From a virus, in IMG/VR virus record IMGVR_UViG_3300045977_000235, positions 39,466-103,465 of that record: 64,000 nt of DNA, one strand, 5' to 3'. Below the pieces are notes generated by a model, which was not told the DNA's origin, ran no database searches, and was given only the letters and a program-made list of their open reading frames with translations. The position numbers were made by a program, and so were the translations under genes. Positions within the stretch are counted from its first letter, which is position 1; each line of letters starts with the position of its first letter. Positions 23,044-30,520 of this stretch are shown in pieces.

Positions 23044-23757
23044 TTATATGTTTTCTATATGATAATATACTTCATGGCTTGGTTTATGAGTATGGTTAGA
23101 ATAACTTTTGCTTATAGTAGTTAAATTATTAAACGGTAGCCATGTAGCACCAGACTTTTCACACACTATAATTTGTCCCTTTCTTCTACTAATCCATAAT
23201 GCAAGGTGTTCATAATCTATTTTACTATATCTATATTCTGTGCTTATGTTATGTTGATACGGTGGATCTATCATATATGTAGCATACTCTGATGGTATAG
23301 GCATACTTTCATATGACCAATTACTTATCTTCCAATGGCGTATGTACTGTAACTGTGATGCTATTCTGTGTCGTGTTCGTTCATCCCAAAAGTAACCATT
23401 CATATGTTCTCTTGCCCATCGTGATAGTGTCTTGCGTGGTCTACCAGTACCTTTAGTGAGCCAGAATCGTATCAATAGTTGTGCTTCATGGGAGAGATAG
23501 GATACTTCATCTATATGTACCTTCACATCAGGTAGTGAAAGTATCTCTTGTTCTGATACATGGATCAAATAGTCCCATAGTGTAGCTACATTTTCATCTC
23601 TATCATTAAGGATTATTTGTTTGTGTGGATACCGTAAACTGTATCCTGCGCTGCCACTAAACGGCTCTACAATTATGTCATATTTGGGAGTCGGGTAGTA
23701 CCTTGCTAATCTGTACTTACTGCCAAAAAAAGAGAAGAATGCTCGTAGTGTATGCAT
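23044..23757 (-). CDS. Dam-like N6-adenine methyltransferase (D12 class)
   Basis: 237 aa from the ATG in a TAATG overlap with the upstream gene. FFSFFGSKYRLARYYP is the D12-class N-terminus. EPFSGSAGYSL binds SAM, NDRD is the next conserved motif, and IDPPY (DPPY) is catalytic. All core motifs are present. It differs from the two beta-class enzymes, so the phage has at least two methylation specificities. Confidence 0.85.
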   Translation of the reverse strand: MHTLRAFFSFFGSKYRLARYYPTPKYDIIVEPFSGSAGYSLRYPHKQIILNDRDENVATLWDYLIHVSEQEILSLPDVKVHIDEVSYLSHEAQLLIRFWLTKGTGRPRKTLSRWAREHMNGYFWDERTRHRIASQLQYIRHWKISNWSYESMPIPSEYATYMIDPPYQHNISTEYRYSKIDYEHLALWISRRKGQIIVCEKSGATWLPFNNLTTISKSYSNHTHKPSHEVYYHIENI

Positions 23758-23960
23758 TAGTCTGTCCATTCTTGTATTTTTTGTTGTATTTCTTTGCGCC
23801 CGAAAGGTGATTGACAACGTTGTAAATATTCTTGATACGTATTAAAACCTAATGCTTCTGCTAATTCTTGCATCACAACGTATGCTTCATTAACATCTCT
23901 TGGCATATAATAGAAGTTCTTTTCTATATCACCCTCATTTCTCAACCTGAGAATATGCAT
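23757..23960 (-). CDS. Hypothetical small protein
   Basis: 67 aa, mostly helical (NEAYVVMQELAEALGFNTYQ, then RKEIQQKIQEW). Its TAA overlaps the start of the Dam-like gene, so the two are translationally coupled. Function unknown. Confidence 0.6.
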   Translation of the reverse strand: MHILRLRNEGDIEKNFYYMPRDVNEAYVVMQELAEALGFNTYQEYLQRCQSPFGRKEIQQKIQEWTD

Positions 23961-23966
23961 AGTAGG

Positions 23967-24056
23967 TCACAATACACCTTTTGTTGTTGCCCATATAGAA
24001 GGATCTAATGTATAGCGATGATGTTTAATATAATGTTTTTCTTCATAAGACAACAT
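23967..24056 (-). CDS. 29-aa hypothetical peptide
   Basis: Begins MLSYEEKHYIKHHRYTL and ends KGVL. SD TAGGAG lies 6 bases before the ATG at 24056 and a palindrome copy (24072-24088) sits in the leader. Short but well initiated. Confidence 0.5.
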   Translation of the reverse strand: MLSYEEKHYIKHHRYTLDPSIWATTKGVL

Positions 24057-24082
24057 AACTAATCTCCTAGTGATTAAATTAT

Positions 24083-24211
24083 TTAATCCAGCTTGTCTTT
24101 ATGATTTTCTTTATACGATGCTGCAAAATTTGCCCCGACAAATAGCCCTATCAAAAACCCGACAAACAACACAGCAAAAAACATAAACCATACACCTACC
24201 ATGCTATCCAT
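24083..24211 (-). CDS. 42-aa membrane peptide
   Basis: MDSMVGVWFMFFAVLFVGFL, a Gly-patterned span (FLIGLFVGANFAASY), then KENHKDKLD. SD AAAGGAAT. Stop codon within the dispersed palindrome. Lies directly downstream of the PEP-CTERM gene. Confidence 0.6.
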   Translation of the reverse strand: MDSMVGVWFMFFAVLFVGFLIGLFVGANFAASYKENHKDKLD

Positions 24212-24212
24212 A

Positions 24213-24647
24213 TTATTCCTTTCGTTGAAACAACCATTGATATAAACCGAATATTCCTAAACCAGTACCTAGTAGCAGCATTGTTCCTGGTTCTGGTACT
24301 GGTGAGATAGGAGGAACATCATCTGGTTTTTCTTTCTTATCTTTTTTCTCTTTCTTATCATCACTGATATTGTCAAGTGGTTTAGCTATTGCATAGCTTG
24401 GTCCAAATTGTACTTTATTCAATCGTAACATACCACCTATACCACCTGCTAATGGTTTTGCAGCAGCAGGTGATTCAGGAATATCACGTATAGATGTATT
24501 AGAAAACAGTAGAAAAAGTATTCCGGCCATAGTCAACGCGACAAACAGAACAAGCATAAAAATAGTCACCCATATATTTTTCTTTTTTCTTGGTGTATCA
24601 TTGTTATTCTTATCGTCATCATCCATATAAAAATTTGTACCTATCAT
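24213..24647 (-). CDS. Membrane protein with PEP-CTERM sorting signal
   Basis: 144 aa, SD AAGGAGATA. N-terminal cytoplasmic DDDDKNNND and RKKK, then a membrane span (about 25-48). A Lys/Glu/Asp spacer (96-110) leads to PVPEPGTMLLLGTGLGIFGL (117-136): Pro-Glu-Pro, hydrophobic helix and terminal QRK. This is the classic PEP-CTERM tripartite signal processed by exosortase in Gram-negative bacteria. A phage carrying it implies an exosortase-bearing host and possibly a surface-displayed phage protein. Confidence 0.8.
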   Translation of the reverse strand: MIGTNFYMDDDDKNNNDTPRKKKNIWVTIFMLVLFVALTMAGILFLLFSNTSIRDIPESPAAAKPLAGGIGGMLRLNKVQFGPSYAIAKPLDNISDDKKEKKDKKEKPDDVPPISPVPEPGTMLLLGTGLGIFGLYQWLFQRKE

Positions 24648-24661
24648 TTGTATATCTCCTT

Positions 24662-25057
24662 TTAATTACCCACAGGATAAAACAAACATCGAAAACAATG
24701 AGAACTTATTTCTCCATGTCCACACAACATAGGTGATGGTTCACTTTTTTTCAAAAACCAATCTTCATGTAGCCGATACGATGAAAATTGATAGCAATAG
24801 TATGCATGAGTATCTTCACTTGGGAATACAGCAGAAGATTGTAGTTCAAGTACCTTATCATTTATACGTACTCTCCAGAATCTTCCATTGTTCTCTAATA
24901 CTTGAACATCTACACGAATACAATCATTCTTTCCACAACATTGTAATTGATCATCGGCAAAATAATCTTGCAACCATTGCAGGTCATTGTCATCATGTGC
25001 CCATGTCACAGTAATTAATAACACAATCATTAAATAATTTAATAAGATTCGTTTCAT
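24662..25057 (-). CDS. Secreted cysteine-rich protein
   Basis: 131 aa. Signal MKRILLNYLMIVLLITVTWA, then a mature chain with eight cysteines (LQCCGKNDC, YYCYQF, LCGHGEISSHCFRC) and many aromatics. Starts in an ATGA overlap with a membrane peptide gene. Likely disulfide-bonded in the periplasm. The LNYL in its signal derives from a palindrome copy (25029-25043). Confidence 0.6.
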   Translation of the reverse strand: MKRILLNYLMIVLLITVTWAHDDNDLQWLQDYFADDQLQCCGKNDCIRVDVQVLENNGRFWRVRINDKVLELQSSAVFPSEDTHAYYCYQFSSYRLHEDWFLKKSEPSPMLCGHGEISSHCFRCLFYPVGN

Positions 25058-25176
25058 ACATTCATCTCATAGTCTAAAAGTTTATCATCTAAATGAAGGA
25101 TAACGTAACAGGTTATCGCTACACCTACATACAATCCTATAAAAAACGCTATCCCTACTACCACTACCGTACCCAT
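25054..25176 (-). CDS. 40-aa single-span membrane peptide
   Basis: MGTVVVVGIAFFIGLYVGVA continuing hydrophobic to ITCYVILH, then LDDKLLDYEMNV. SD GAGG 8 bases upstream. Ends in an ATGA overlap with the secreted protein gene. Confidence 0.6.
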   Translation of the reverse strand: MGTVVVVGIAFFIGLYVGVAITCYVILHLDDKLLDYEMNV

Positions 25177-25221
25177 ATTTTGGCCTCATGACACCCATAG
25201 ATGTTATTGCTATGTCTGTGT

Positions 25222-25707
25222 TCACCAATATTGTAATGCATCCTTCGGTGGAGGAAACAATATGTATCCTGTTGTTCGTTCTACATATTCAGCTATAGCT
25301 TTTTTAATATGATGTCGTGATGATTCTTTTGTGGTCGGGCAAAAAATACGGAGAAAATATTCTTTATAGAGTTTTTCTTTATCTCCTTTGTTTTTAAAGA
25401 AAGCATTCATTGCATCGTGTCCTGTCAATTTACGTATCCAATATTTCTTTTTGTATACTAATATCACTCCACGAAAATGTAATCCTTTCTCTATAAAATA
25501 TGGATCTTTTGCACACCAACCTGCAATACATCCTTTGTCATTATGTGGATTATACCACATACCGAAGTGAAGTTTATCATCAGGAATTTGATCATATACC
25601 CTTACAAGATTCAACCATTTTTCAATATCAGGCATATGATTAAACATAGGGTTTCCTTTATAACTTGGATAGACTTCTACCATACCATCTCTATACACAA
25701 TAATCAC
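25222..25707 (-). CDS. Hypothetical phage protein
   Basis: 161 aa. A central H-F-G-M-W-Y....GCIAGWC segment resembles small phage proteins carrying a CGTxxCIAGW motif, whose function is unknown. The rest is a helical C-terminal part with H-H-I-K-K. Its start overlaps the upstream gene by 4 bp. Confidence 0.55.
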   Translation of the reverse strand: MIIVYRDGMVEVYPSYKGNPMFNHMPDIEKWLNLVRVYDQIPDDKLHFGMWYNPHNDKGCIAGWCAKDPYFIEKGLHFRGVILVYKKKYWIRKLTGHDAMNAFFKNKGDKEKLYKEYFLRIFCPTTKESSRHHIKKAIAEYVERTTGYILFPPPKDALQYW

Positions 25708-25898
25708 AGTATATTTTCTGCAAGAACTACCTGCTCATTTTCCATAAAAGAAACTACGTACCCATGTCCTTCTTCTTTATTTAATGAAACAGCATTATAG
25801 GTACGTAGTTTATCCCCTGCATACACATCTTGTATTTTTAAAAAGAGTCTATTTTTATAATAAAAATAATCTCCCCGTTTTAAATCTTTCATTGTCAT
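25704..25898 (-). CDS. Small beta-rich protein
   Basis: 64 aa. KRGDYFYYKNRLFLKIQDV and ends VVSFMENEQVVLAENIL: an SH3-like pattern of short strands. SD AAAGGATAA overlaps the stop of the preceding gene. Function unknown. Confidence 0.6.
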   Translation of the reverse strand: MTMKDLKRGDYFYYKNRLFLKIQDVYAGDKLRTYNAVSLNKEEGHGYVVSFMENEQVVLAENIL

Positions 25899-25901
25899 AT
25901 A

Positions 25902-26042
25902 TTATCCTTTATCTATAACAAGATCCAAGGGGTAACTATCATCTTCTAATAGTTCCCCTTCATATTCAAGTTCATCTACAAGAACATTTAACAAATGTCG
26001 GAGTTCTTCTATGATACTTAGGATTCGTTCTTTCTTATTCAT
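25902..26042 (-). CDS. 46-aa acidic helical protein
   Basis: Begins MNKKERILSIIEELRHLL, continues NVLVDELEYEGELLEDD and ends VIDKG. SD AAAGGAG 5 bases before the ATG. Neatly spaced between two coupled genes; function unknown. Confidence 0.6.
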   Translation of the reverse strand: MNKKERILSIIEELRHLLNVLVDELEYEGELLEDDSYPLDLVIDKG

Positions 26043-26044
26043 TG

Positions 26045-26209
26045 TTACTCCTTTAAAGTAAATTCTATTTGTATCTTATCACGTTCATCATCATATTGTA
26101 TATGCATACCATCAATGTGTTTGCCAAACCATTTTTCTAAATAGCGTTGAAGTATATCAGTATATGAAACAGTCGTACACAGGGTATTGTATCTATCATA
26201 GTCAGTCAT
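26045..26209 (-). CDS. 54-aa hypothetical protein
   Basis: Begins MTDYDRYNTLCTTVSYTDIL and ends QIEFTLKE. SD is weak (TAGGACA). Helix then beta strand (KIQIEFTL). Fills an otherwise empty gap between coupled genes. Confidence 0.55.
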   Translation of the reverse strand: MTDYDRYNTLCTTVSYTDILQRYLEKWFGKHIDGMHIQYDDERDKIQIEFTLKE

Positions 26210-26220
26210 TGATATATGTC

Positions 26221-26484
26221 CTAATAGTAAATAGGGAACTGTCTTTCTATTTTATCCAGTTCATTCAATCGTATAAATTCTTCATTTAAGCATTGTTGTT
26301 TCTGTTGCCATTGTTCCCCATTAATTTCTTCAGATTCAAAGTACAGCATTGTACCATTCATGAAAGATAGTACAGTGCCAGCATCAAACTTTGCTGGTTT
26401 ACCTCCCCAACACGTATAGAATCCTACATAGGGAACTTCTTCTACCATATCTAAATAGTCTGTAAAACTAATTCTTTTCATCAC
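26221..26484 (-). CDS. Hypothetical protein, paralogue of 29638-29883
   Basis: 87 aa. YVGFYTCWGGKPAKFDAGT, SFMNGTMLYF and E.I.GEQW align with MGYYYCAEGVPAKNNASS, GFMNGDIYLC and DEIGGKEW in 29638-29883. A small beta domain is likely; no known family. Confidence 0.6.
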   Translation of the reverse strand: MMKRISFTDYLDMVEEVPYVGFYTCWGGKPAKFDAGTVLSFMNGTMLYFESEEINGEQWQQKQQCLNEEFIRLNELDKIERQFPIYY

Positions 26485-26848
26485 TATCCCTTATCCATAA
26501 AAACCATTCAACAAACGAGTTAAAATGTTTCACAAATGGATGATAGTGAAACACATTCTCCTTTGAACCTATCACCCACATTTTTTTACTGAGGATTAAC
26601 GCTATCCCAAACTCTACGTGTCTACCACCTTTCGTATATTGTAATGGAGGTTCACTAAAGAACAACAATGCGTCAGCTTTTTGTATATCTTCTATATCTT
26701 CAAGACACGCTAGCTGTTCTCCGACACTATGATGTGCATGTATCCATCGTGAAGTAATCTCAATCTCTGGAATATACAGCTTGAGAAAATATTTAATAGC
26801 TCGCATTGTTTCTGCATGATCGAATCGTGCTGCTAAATACAATCGCAT
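26468..26848 (-). CDS. Nucleoside 2-deoxyribosyltransferase-like protein
   Basis: 126 aa, SD TAGGAGAATC. MRLYLAARFDH at the start, EITSRWI, DI.KADALLFFSEPP and GGRHVEFGIAL....VIG follow the order of phage deoxyribosyltransferase/DUF4406 proteins (Rossmann-like; the glutamate in HVEFG is the expected nucleophile region). Probable role in nucleotide salvage or in cleaving a nucleotide signal. Confidence 0.7.
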   Translation of the reverse strand: MRLYLAARFDHAETMRAIKYFLKLYIPEIEITSRWIHAHHSVGEQLACLEDIEDIQKADALLFFSEPPLQYTKGGRHVEFGIALILSKKMWVIGSKENVFHYHPFVKHFNSFVEWFLWIRDSDEKN

Positions 26849-26860
26849 ATGATTCTCCTA

Positions 26861-26885
26861 AGAGTGTCTACATAGTAGACACTCT
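26861..26885 (-). promoter_or_regulatory. Ten-pair intergenic hairpin
   Basis: AGAGTGTCTA 26861-26870 pairs with TAGACACTCT 26876-26885. It lies between 26909-27118 and the SD of 26468-26848. No T-run follows. Confidence 0.5.
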
Positions 26886-26908
26886 CTTTAATTATTTAAT
26901 ATAATGCA

Positions 26909-27118
26909 CTATACGTTATCTTTTGCCCTTGCTTCTTTTTCAGCATTAGCCTTTAAGTGTGCTGTGATATTGTTCCATTGTCCAAGAAGGTATCGTGTTT
27001 CTCTTGATGATCGTAAAGCAAGGGCATGAAAATTAGAATGAAGTGGGAACCTCTTATATTGTTTCATTCTCTTGAGACATTTTTCTAATTCATAAACGAC
27101 TTGATCTGTTATGGTCAT
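26909..27118 (-). CDS. Hypothetical protein
   Basis: 69 aa, basic and helical (ELEKCLKRMKQYKRFP, then a C-terminal KANAEKEARAKDNV). Starts within the end of a membrane peptide gene. Not recognised. Confidence 0.55.
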   Translation of the reverse strand: MTITDQVVYELEKCLKRMKQYKRFPLHSNFHALALRSSRETRYLLGQWNNITAHLKANAEKEARAKDNV

Positions 27119-27221
27119 TTTTTCTCCAGTTCAATAACACAACTATTAAATTATATAATCCTAAAAGAAACCCTACTGTCATTGCAACTAAAAGGATAGC
27201 TAGTATTATGTCCGTCAACAT
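27090..27221 (-). CDS. 43-aa single-span membrane peptide
   Basis: MLTDIILAILLVAMTVGFLL, GLYNLIVVLL, then a basic tail NWRKNDHNRSSRL. SD GGAG. It overlaps both neighbours. The YNLI segment is encoded by a degenerate palindrome copy (27145). Confidence 0.5.
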   Translation of the reverse strand: MLTDIILAILLVAMTVGFLLGLYNLIVVLLNWRKNDHNRSSRL

Positions 27222-27559
27222 TCCCTATTCTCCCAAGGAAAATACATACCTTTTTGATCATATTTACTTGTTGATTGTACCTTGATTGCCTTATATGGCG
27301 GTAAATTCCAGGCTATATACACAAGACTTCGTAGTATCTTACTTTTCTGTATAGGTAATGCTACACTCTCATACATCTTTAATGCATAGTATGCTCGTTG
27401 TTTTGCTATGTTCCTCCCTATAGCTTTTTGACATTGATCCTTTGGTGAACAAACTGCATATCCTAATGCAAGGAGTTCACGATCATCATTATATAATGCA
27501 CATTCGGTTACTAATGGTTTATCATATTCATTTCGATAATACCTGTAGGCTTCTTTCAT
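27215..27559 (-). CDS. Hypothetical protein
   Basis: 114 aa from the ATG at 27559 (SD AAGGGTAT). Tyr/Lys-rich; contains two cysteines and a helix QCQKAIGRNIAKQRAYYALK. Could bind nucleic acid through its basic helix; no family known. Confidence 0.55.
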   Translation of the reverse strand: MKEAYRYYRNEYDKPLVTECALYNDDRELLALGYAVCSPKDQCQKAIGRNIAKQRAYYALKMYESVALPIQKSKILRSLVYIAWNLPPYKAIKVQSTSKYDQKGMYFPWENREC

Positions 27560-27582
27560 ATGATACCCTTGTATTAAATTAT

Positions 27583-27810
27583 TTAATACCACTCTAAATT
27601 GTCTGCACAATTATTTGTTATGTTCCCATCAATATGACGTACTTTAGATTTATTATCAGGATTAGGTATAAATGTTTGTGCAACTAATTCATGCACATAA
27701 TGTTTTGTTCCTTTATTATTTTTATAAAGGATTACATACAAATAACCTGTTTTATCTTTATATTGTTTTACAAATTCTTCTTCTTTTTTCTTCGTTTTAA
27801 ACTTTGACAT
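27583..27810 (-). CDS. Short HNH endonuclease-like protein
   Basis: 75 aa, SD AAGGAGAGC. YVHELVAQTFIPNPDNK followed by VRHIDGNITNNCADNLEW is the HNH core of phage homing endonucleases (H, H-I-D-G, N). Full-length relatives are usually longer on both sides. Here the frame ends at TAA inside a copy of the dispersed palindrome directly after NLEW. It may be a minimal or truncated enzyme. Confidence 0.7.
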   Translation of the reverse strand: MSKFKTKKKEEEFVKQYKDKTGYLYVILYKNNKGTKHYVHELVAQTFIPNPDNKSKVRHIDGNITNNCADNLEWY

Positions 27811-27819
27811 ATGCTCTCC

Positions 27820-27993
27820 TTAAAGTCCTAAAACCATTTGTGCATACGCTTGTGCAGCTTCTTCTGCATCTTCTCTTGTTTCATATGGACCATACACATG
27901 CATACCTGCTTCATCCCAAAAGTACCAACATCCCCCTTTATGATAGTCACCTGTTATTTCATCTACCCAACCTTCAGAAATATACTGTACCAT
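27820..27993 (-). CDS. 57-aa hypothetical phage protein
   Basis: Contains CWYFWDEAGMHVYGPYETRE and EDAEEAAQAYAQM. The W-Y-F-W-D-E....GPY.T.E.A pattern is common in tiny phage proteins of unknown function. Its TAA is part of the SD of the HNH gene. Confidence 0.6.
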   Translation of the reverse strand: MVQYISEGWVDEITGDYHKGGCWYFWDEAGMHVYGPYETREDAEEAAQAYAQMVLGL

Positions 27994-28001
27994 ATTACCC
28001 C

Positions 28002-28262
28002 CTATAGATATTGGCCTACGTTACCATCAGTAGTTTCTGTTTGTTCTTCTCCTGGTTCTGGATCAAATTTAAAATCACCTGAATTATAGAGTTCTCTATA
28101 ATGTGGTTTCATTTCAATAGTCAAATGATTTTCAGGGAACTGATGTGCCCATCCAAGTACGGCTGTATAGATAGCAGCTTCAACTAAATTTTCATCTGTC
28201 AACCACGTCTCTGTATTCGGTATTAATGCAATCAATGCTTTTTTAAATTGTTCTTTTGTCAT
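28002..28262 (-). CDS. Hypothetical acidic protein
   Basis: 86 aa. Helical N-terminal half (EQFKKALIALIPNTETW, then NLVEAAIYTAVLGWA), acidic disordered tail (DPEPGEEQTETTDG). Function unknown. Confidence 0.55.
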   Translation of the reverse strand: MTKEQFKKALIALIPNTETWLTDENLVEAAIYTAVLGWAHQFPENHLTIEMKPHYRELYNSGDFKFDPEPGEEQTETTDGNVGQYL

Positions 28263-28263
28263 A

Positions 28264-28557
28264 TTAGTATACCTTTACTATTAAACCTAAAGGAGTCCAT
28301 ATAGACCATTTTGATTCACAATACATACATTCCACTATTAATTCTGCCCACATATTATTTTTATGATACGTTAATCCTACTGTTGAACACATAGGACATC
28401 TGCCTACTTGAAAACACATTGCCCATACGATACCGTGACTTTGCTTCCTTCCTGTTGTACCATAGTAGGTAACTATGACATCATATAATGTTTCTGCTTC
28501 ATGGCATTGTGCATTAAAAACTAGATGTTGAATACAATTTATTACCTTTCTTATCAT
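28264..28557 (-). CDS. Zinc-ribbon-containing protein
   Basis: 97 aa. CPMC and CMYC pairs about 26 residues apart form a likely zinc ribbon at the C-terminal half, preceded by a helix with C and H residues. It overlaps the end of the next gene. Function unknown. Confidence 0.6.
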   Translation of the reverse strand: MIRKVINCIQHLVFNAQCHEAETLYDVIVTYYGTTGRKQSHGIVWAMCFQVGRCPMCSTVGLTYHKNNMWAELIVECMYCESKWSIWTPLGLIVKVY

Positions 28558-29077
28558 TCATCTTTTTTTCTACAAATTGTTCCCATAGTATGTCCTCATA
28601 TTTATTTAATATTTTTATCAACATGTTATATGTGTACTTCTGGATACCAGGAGCAACACTTTCCCTATTCCCCCCTATATTAAGTATATCATACTTCCCG
28701 AATAAAAGCCACTCTATTAATGAGTTTTTTGCAAGATTATATTCATCTTGTTTATATGTCATACCAAAAACAAATAATGGTTTATTATACTGCCCTGCAA
28801 GTTTCAACATTAATGCTGTACCAGGACTATTTAAAACTTTTGCAATGACCAATGTAGCATCACTTATTTCTATGTTTGCTTGTGTGCGTCTTTTATAAGA
28901 GTAAGTCTTATCTATCAATCCTAATCGTTTCTGTAAACGTACATCCTTGTACCCATTTTCATTTAAGTATCCACTACATGCATACCCACCTGTATTAAGT
29001 CCTATATCATGGGCTGCACATAATGCTCCAAGGTCACAGCCTGTCTGACCTCCACTTATAACTTTCACGTACTTCAT
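28514..29077 (-). CDS. YpsA/molybdenum-carrier-like SLOG-fold protein
   Basis: 187 aa. VKVISGGQTGCDLGAL at the start and later DATLVIAK...PGT.LM.KLA match the putative molybdenum carrier/cpYpsA group of the SLOG/Rossmann superfamily (usual start ISGGQTGVDRAAL). Such proteins are thought to bind nucleotides or ADP-ribose-like ligands. In a phage this could be a sensor or scavenger of nucleotide signals (inference). Confidence 0.75.
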   Translation of the reverse strand: MKYVKVISGGQTGCDLGALCAAHDIGLNTGGYACSGYLNENGYKDVRLQKRLGLIDKTYSYKRRTQANIEISDATLVIAKVLNSPGTALMLKLAGQYNKPLFVFGMTYKQDEYNLAKNSLIEWLLFGKYDILNIGGNRESVAPGIQKYTYNMLIKILNKYEDILWEQFVEKKMNDKKGNKLYSTSSF

Positions 29078-29228
29078 TCTCTAATTCATGTTGTTGTTGA
29101 TAATACACCCACCATTGTTCATAGTCAAAGATGTCATCTTCATCACCATCTTGCATTTCATGGGCAAAGAAATCAGGTTCATAACTATTCTTCATCATGA
29201 ATTGTTCAAAACTTTCATCTCTGTTCAT
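29034..29228 (-). CDS. Small acidic protein
   Basis: 64 aa, rich in Asp/Glu/Gln/Trp/Tyr (DGDEDDIFDYEQWWVYYQQQ). Overlaps the YpsA-like gene by 44 bp. An acidic DNA-mimic-like composition is noted but proves nothing. Confidence 0.55.
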   Translation of the reverse strand: MNRDESFEQFMMKNSYEPDFFAHEMQDGDEDDIFDYEQWWVYYQQQHELENEVRESYKWRSDRL

Positions 29229-29431
29229 TTCATTATCGCCTTTACATACATGTCCACAACGTAACCATTAATATCATCGGCCAACATTTGTGCATCATAC
29301 CTATCATGAAACCCCTTCACTGGCATTTTTGCTTTTCCTTTTCCTTCGAATGTACTAAATACCCAAAAACTTGGAACCCAATTTTCTTTGACTTGTTTAT
29401 TGTGTGCTGTCTTTGCAGGTTTCTTTGCCAT
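29225..29431 (-). CDS. Basic small protein
   Basis: 68 aa, SD AAAGGTAAC. Lys-rich start (KKPAKTAHNKQVKENW), central FWVFSTFEGKGKAKM, and a helix DAQMLADDINGYVVDMYV. ATGA overlap with the acidic protein that follows, so the two could pair (inference). Confidence 0.6.
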   Translation of the reverse strand: MAKKPAKTAHNKQVKENWVPSFWVFSTFEGKGKAKMPVKGFHDRYDAQMLADDINGYVVDMYVKAIMK

Positions 29432-29444
29432 AGTTACCTTTCAT

Positions 29445-29651
29445 TTATTTATTTAATATGCTTACATACATATACTCAGTTATATCAGGTTTAAGAAAAC
29501 CTATTCCTACTAATTGTTCTTGTACATCAAAGTTAAAGGTAATATATCCACACGTCACAAAATATGTATCAGGATTACATTCACACACATGATCAATTTT
29601 CATTTGATCAAGTGCATGTATTATATCAGTTAGGTTCTTACTTATATCCAT
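29445..29651 (-). CDS. Hypothetical protein
   Basis: 68 aa. Helix (DIIHALDQMKIDHVC) then strands (TYFVTCGYITFNFDV). A compact alpha/beta unit; overlaps the preceding gene by 14 bp. Not recognised. Confidence 0.6.
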   Translation of the reverse strand: MDISKNLTDIIHALDQMKIDHVCECNPDTYFVTCGYITFNFDVQEQLVGIGFLKPDITEYMYVSILNK

Positions 29652-29883
29652 TTGATTCCTTGTCTAAAAATTCTATAAGTTCTTCTACTTGTCTCTGCAT
29701 TAATTCATTCCATTCTTTACCGCCGATTTCATCAGGAGTACAAAGGTATATATCCCCATTCATAAACCCGACAATAGATGATGCATTGTTTTTTGCTGGT
29801 ACTCCTTCTGCACAATAATAATAACCCATATCAGGGTTATGGTCGATAAGATCTTGGTACTGTTGGTATGTAATATGAGTCAT
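29638..29883 (-). CDS. Hypothetical protein, paralogue of 26221-26484
   Basis: 81 aa. MGYYYCAEGVPAKNN, GFMNGDIYLC and DEIGGKEWNELMQR align with the 26.2-kb gene. The pair is separated by 3.4 kb, so it is a dispersed rather than tandem duplication. Confidence 0.6.
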   Translation of the reverse strand: MTHITYQQYQDLIDHNPDMGYYYCAEGVPAKNNASSIVGFMNGDIYLCTPDEIGGKEWNELMQRQVEELIEFLDKESNGYK

Positions 29884-30037
29884 TGAGTTTTACTTTCTCT
29901 TTATATTCTAATACTGCTTCACTACTTTTCCCACAAAAAGGACAAAAGATGTACGTAGGAAACCAGTCAGCTATATGAAACAATTTAATTGTTACCTGTC
30001 CACATCCACACAGGTATCGTATGCTTGTCCTATACAT
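29837..30037 (-). CDS. Zinc-ribbon protein
   Basis: 66 aa. CGCG at the start and FCPFCGKS in the middle form a C-x-C / C-x2-C zinc site. VTIKLFHIADW contains a degenerate palindrome product. ATG overlaps the preceding stop. Confidence 0.6.
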   Translation of the reverse strand: MYRTSIRYLCGCGQVTIKLFHIADWFPTYIFCPFCGKSSEAVLEYKEKVKLNDSYYIPTVPRSYRP

Positions 30038-30240
30038 TATGTTACTCTGTCTTTTGTAGCAAACATAGCATCATAACATTCTTTACAAGAATACGATAGA
30101 ATATCTCTCCGAATATACATTTCACTTTTTACTACATTGTGGCACAAATCACAGGTATATATTTTTTCTAATGAATATGGATCAAAATAGAATGGTTGAT
30201 ACAAACATTCATGTAACCATTTAAAGGCACTATTTTCCAT
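30037..30240 (-). CDS. Zinc-finger protein
   Basis: 67 aa. CDLC and CKEC about 22 residues apart give a four-cysteine zinc site. Aromatic N-terminus (FKWLHECLYQPFYFDPYS). Ends against the start of the next zinc-ribbon gene. Function unknown. Confidence 0.6.
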   Translation of the reverse strand: MENSAFKWLHECLYQPFYFDPYSLEKIYTCDLCHNVVKSEMYIRRDILSYSCKECYDAMFATKDRVT

Positions 30241-30256
30241 TATACTTTCTCCAACC

Positions 30257-30520
30257 TTATATGATTAAATAGTTCCCATGCGGTATATAATTTTTCTCCA
30301 TGAAATCATATACCGCATCTTTACTGAGATTGTAGACTATGACTCCTTTTTTAAATGCCTCTGTTCTTTCATATGATAACATTGTGCGTGTTTCAATATA
30401 TGGTACATAGACAATTTTATGTTCTTCATAGAAAGAAAAATTATATCGACGTTTATAGATGTTGTAAATCAATATATCTAATTCATCTTTATCCATTGTC
30501 CAGACCACAGTTTGTTTCAT
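30257..30520 (-). CDS. Hypothetical protein
   Basis: 87 aa. Mixed alpha/beta, Tyr-rich (YNIYKRRYNFSFYEEHKIVY). Starts in an overlap with the kinase gene upstream, so it is likely co-expressed with RNA repair. No motif recognised. Confidence 0.55.
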   Translation of the reverse strand: MKQTVVWTMDKDELDILIYNIYKRRYNFSFYEEHKIVYVPYIETRTMLSYERTEAFKKGVIVYNLSKDAVYDFMEKNYIPHGNYLII

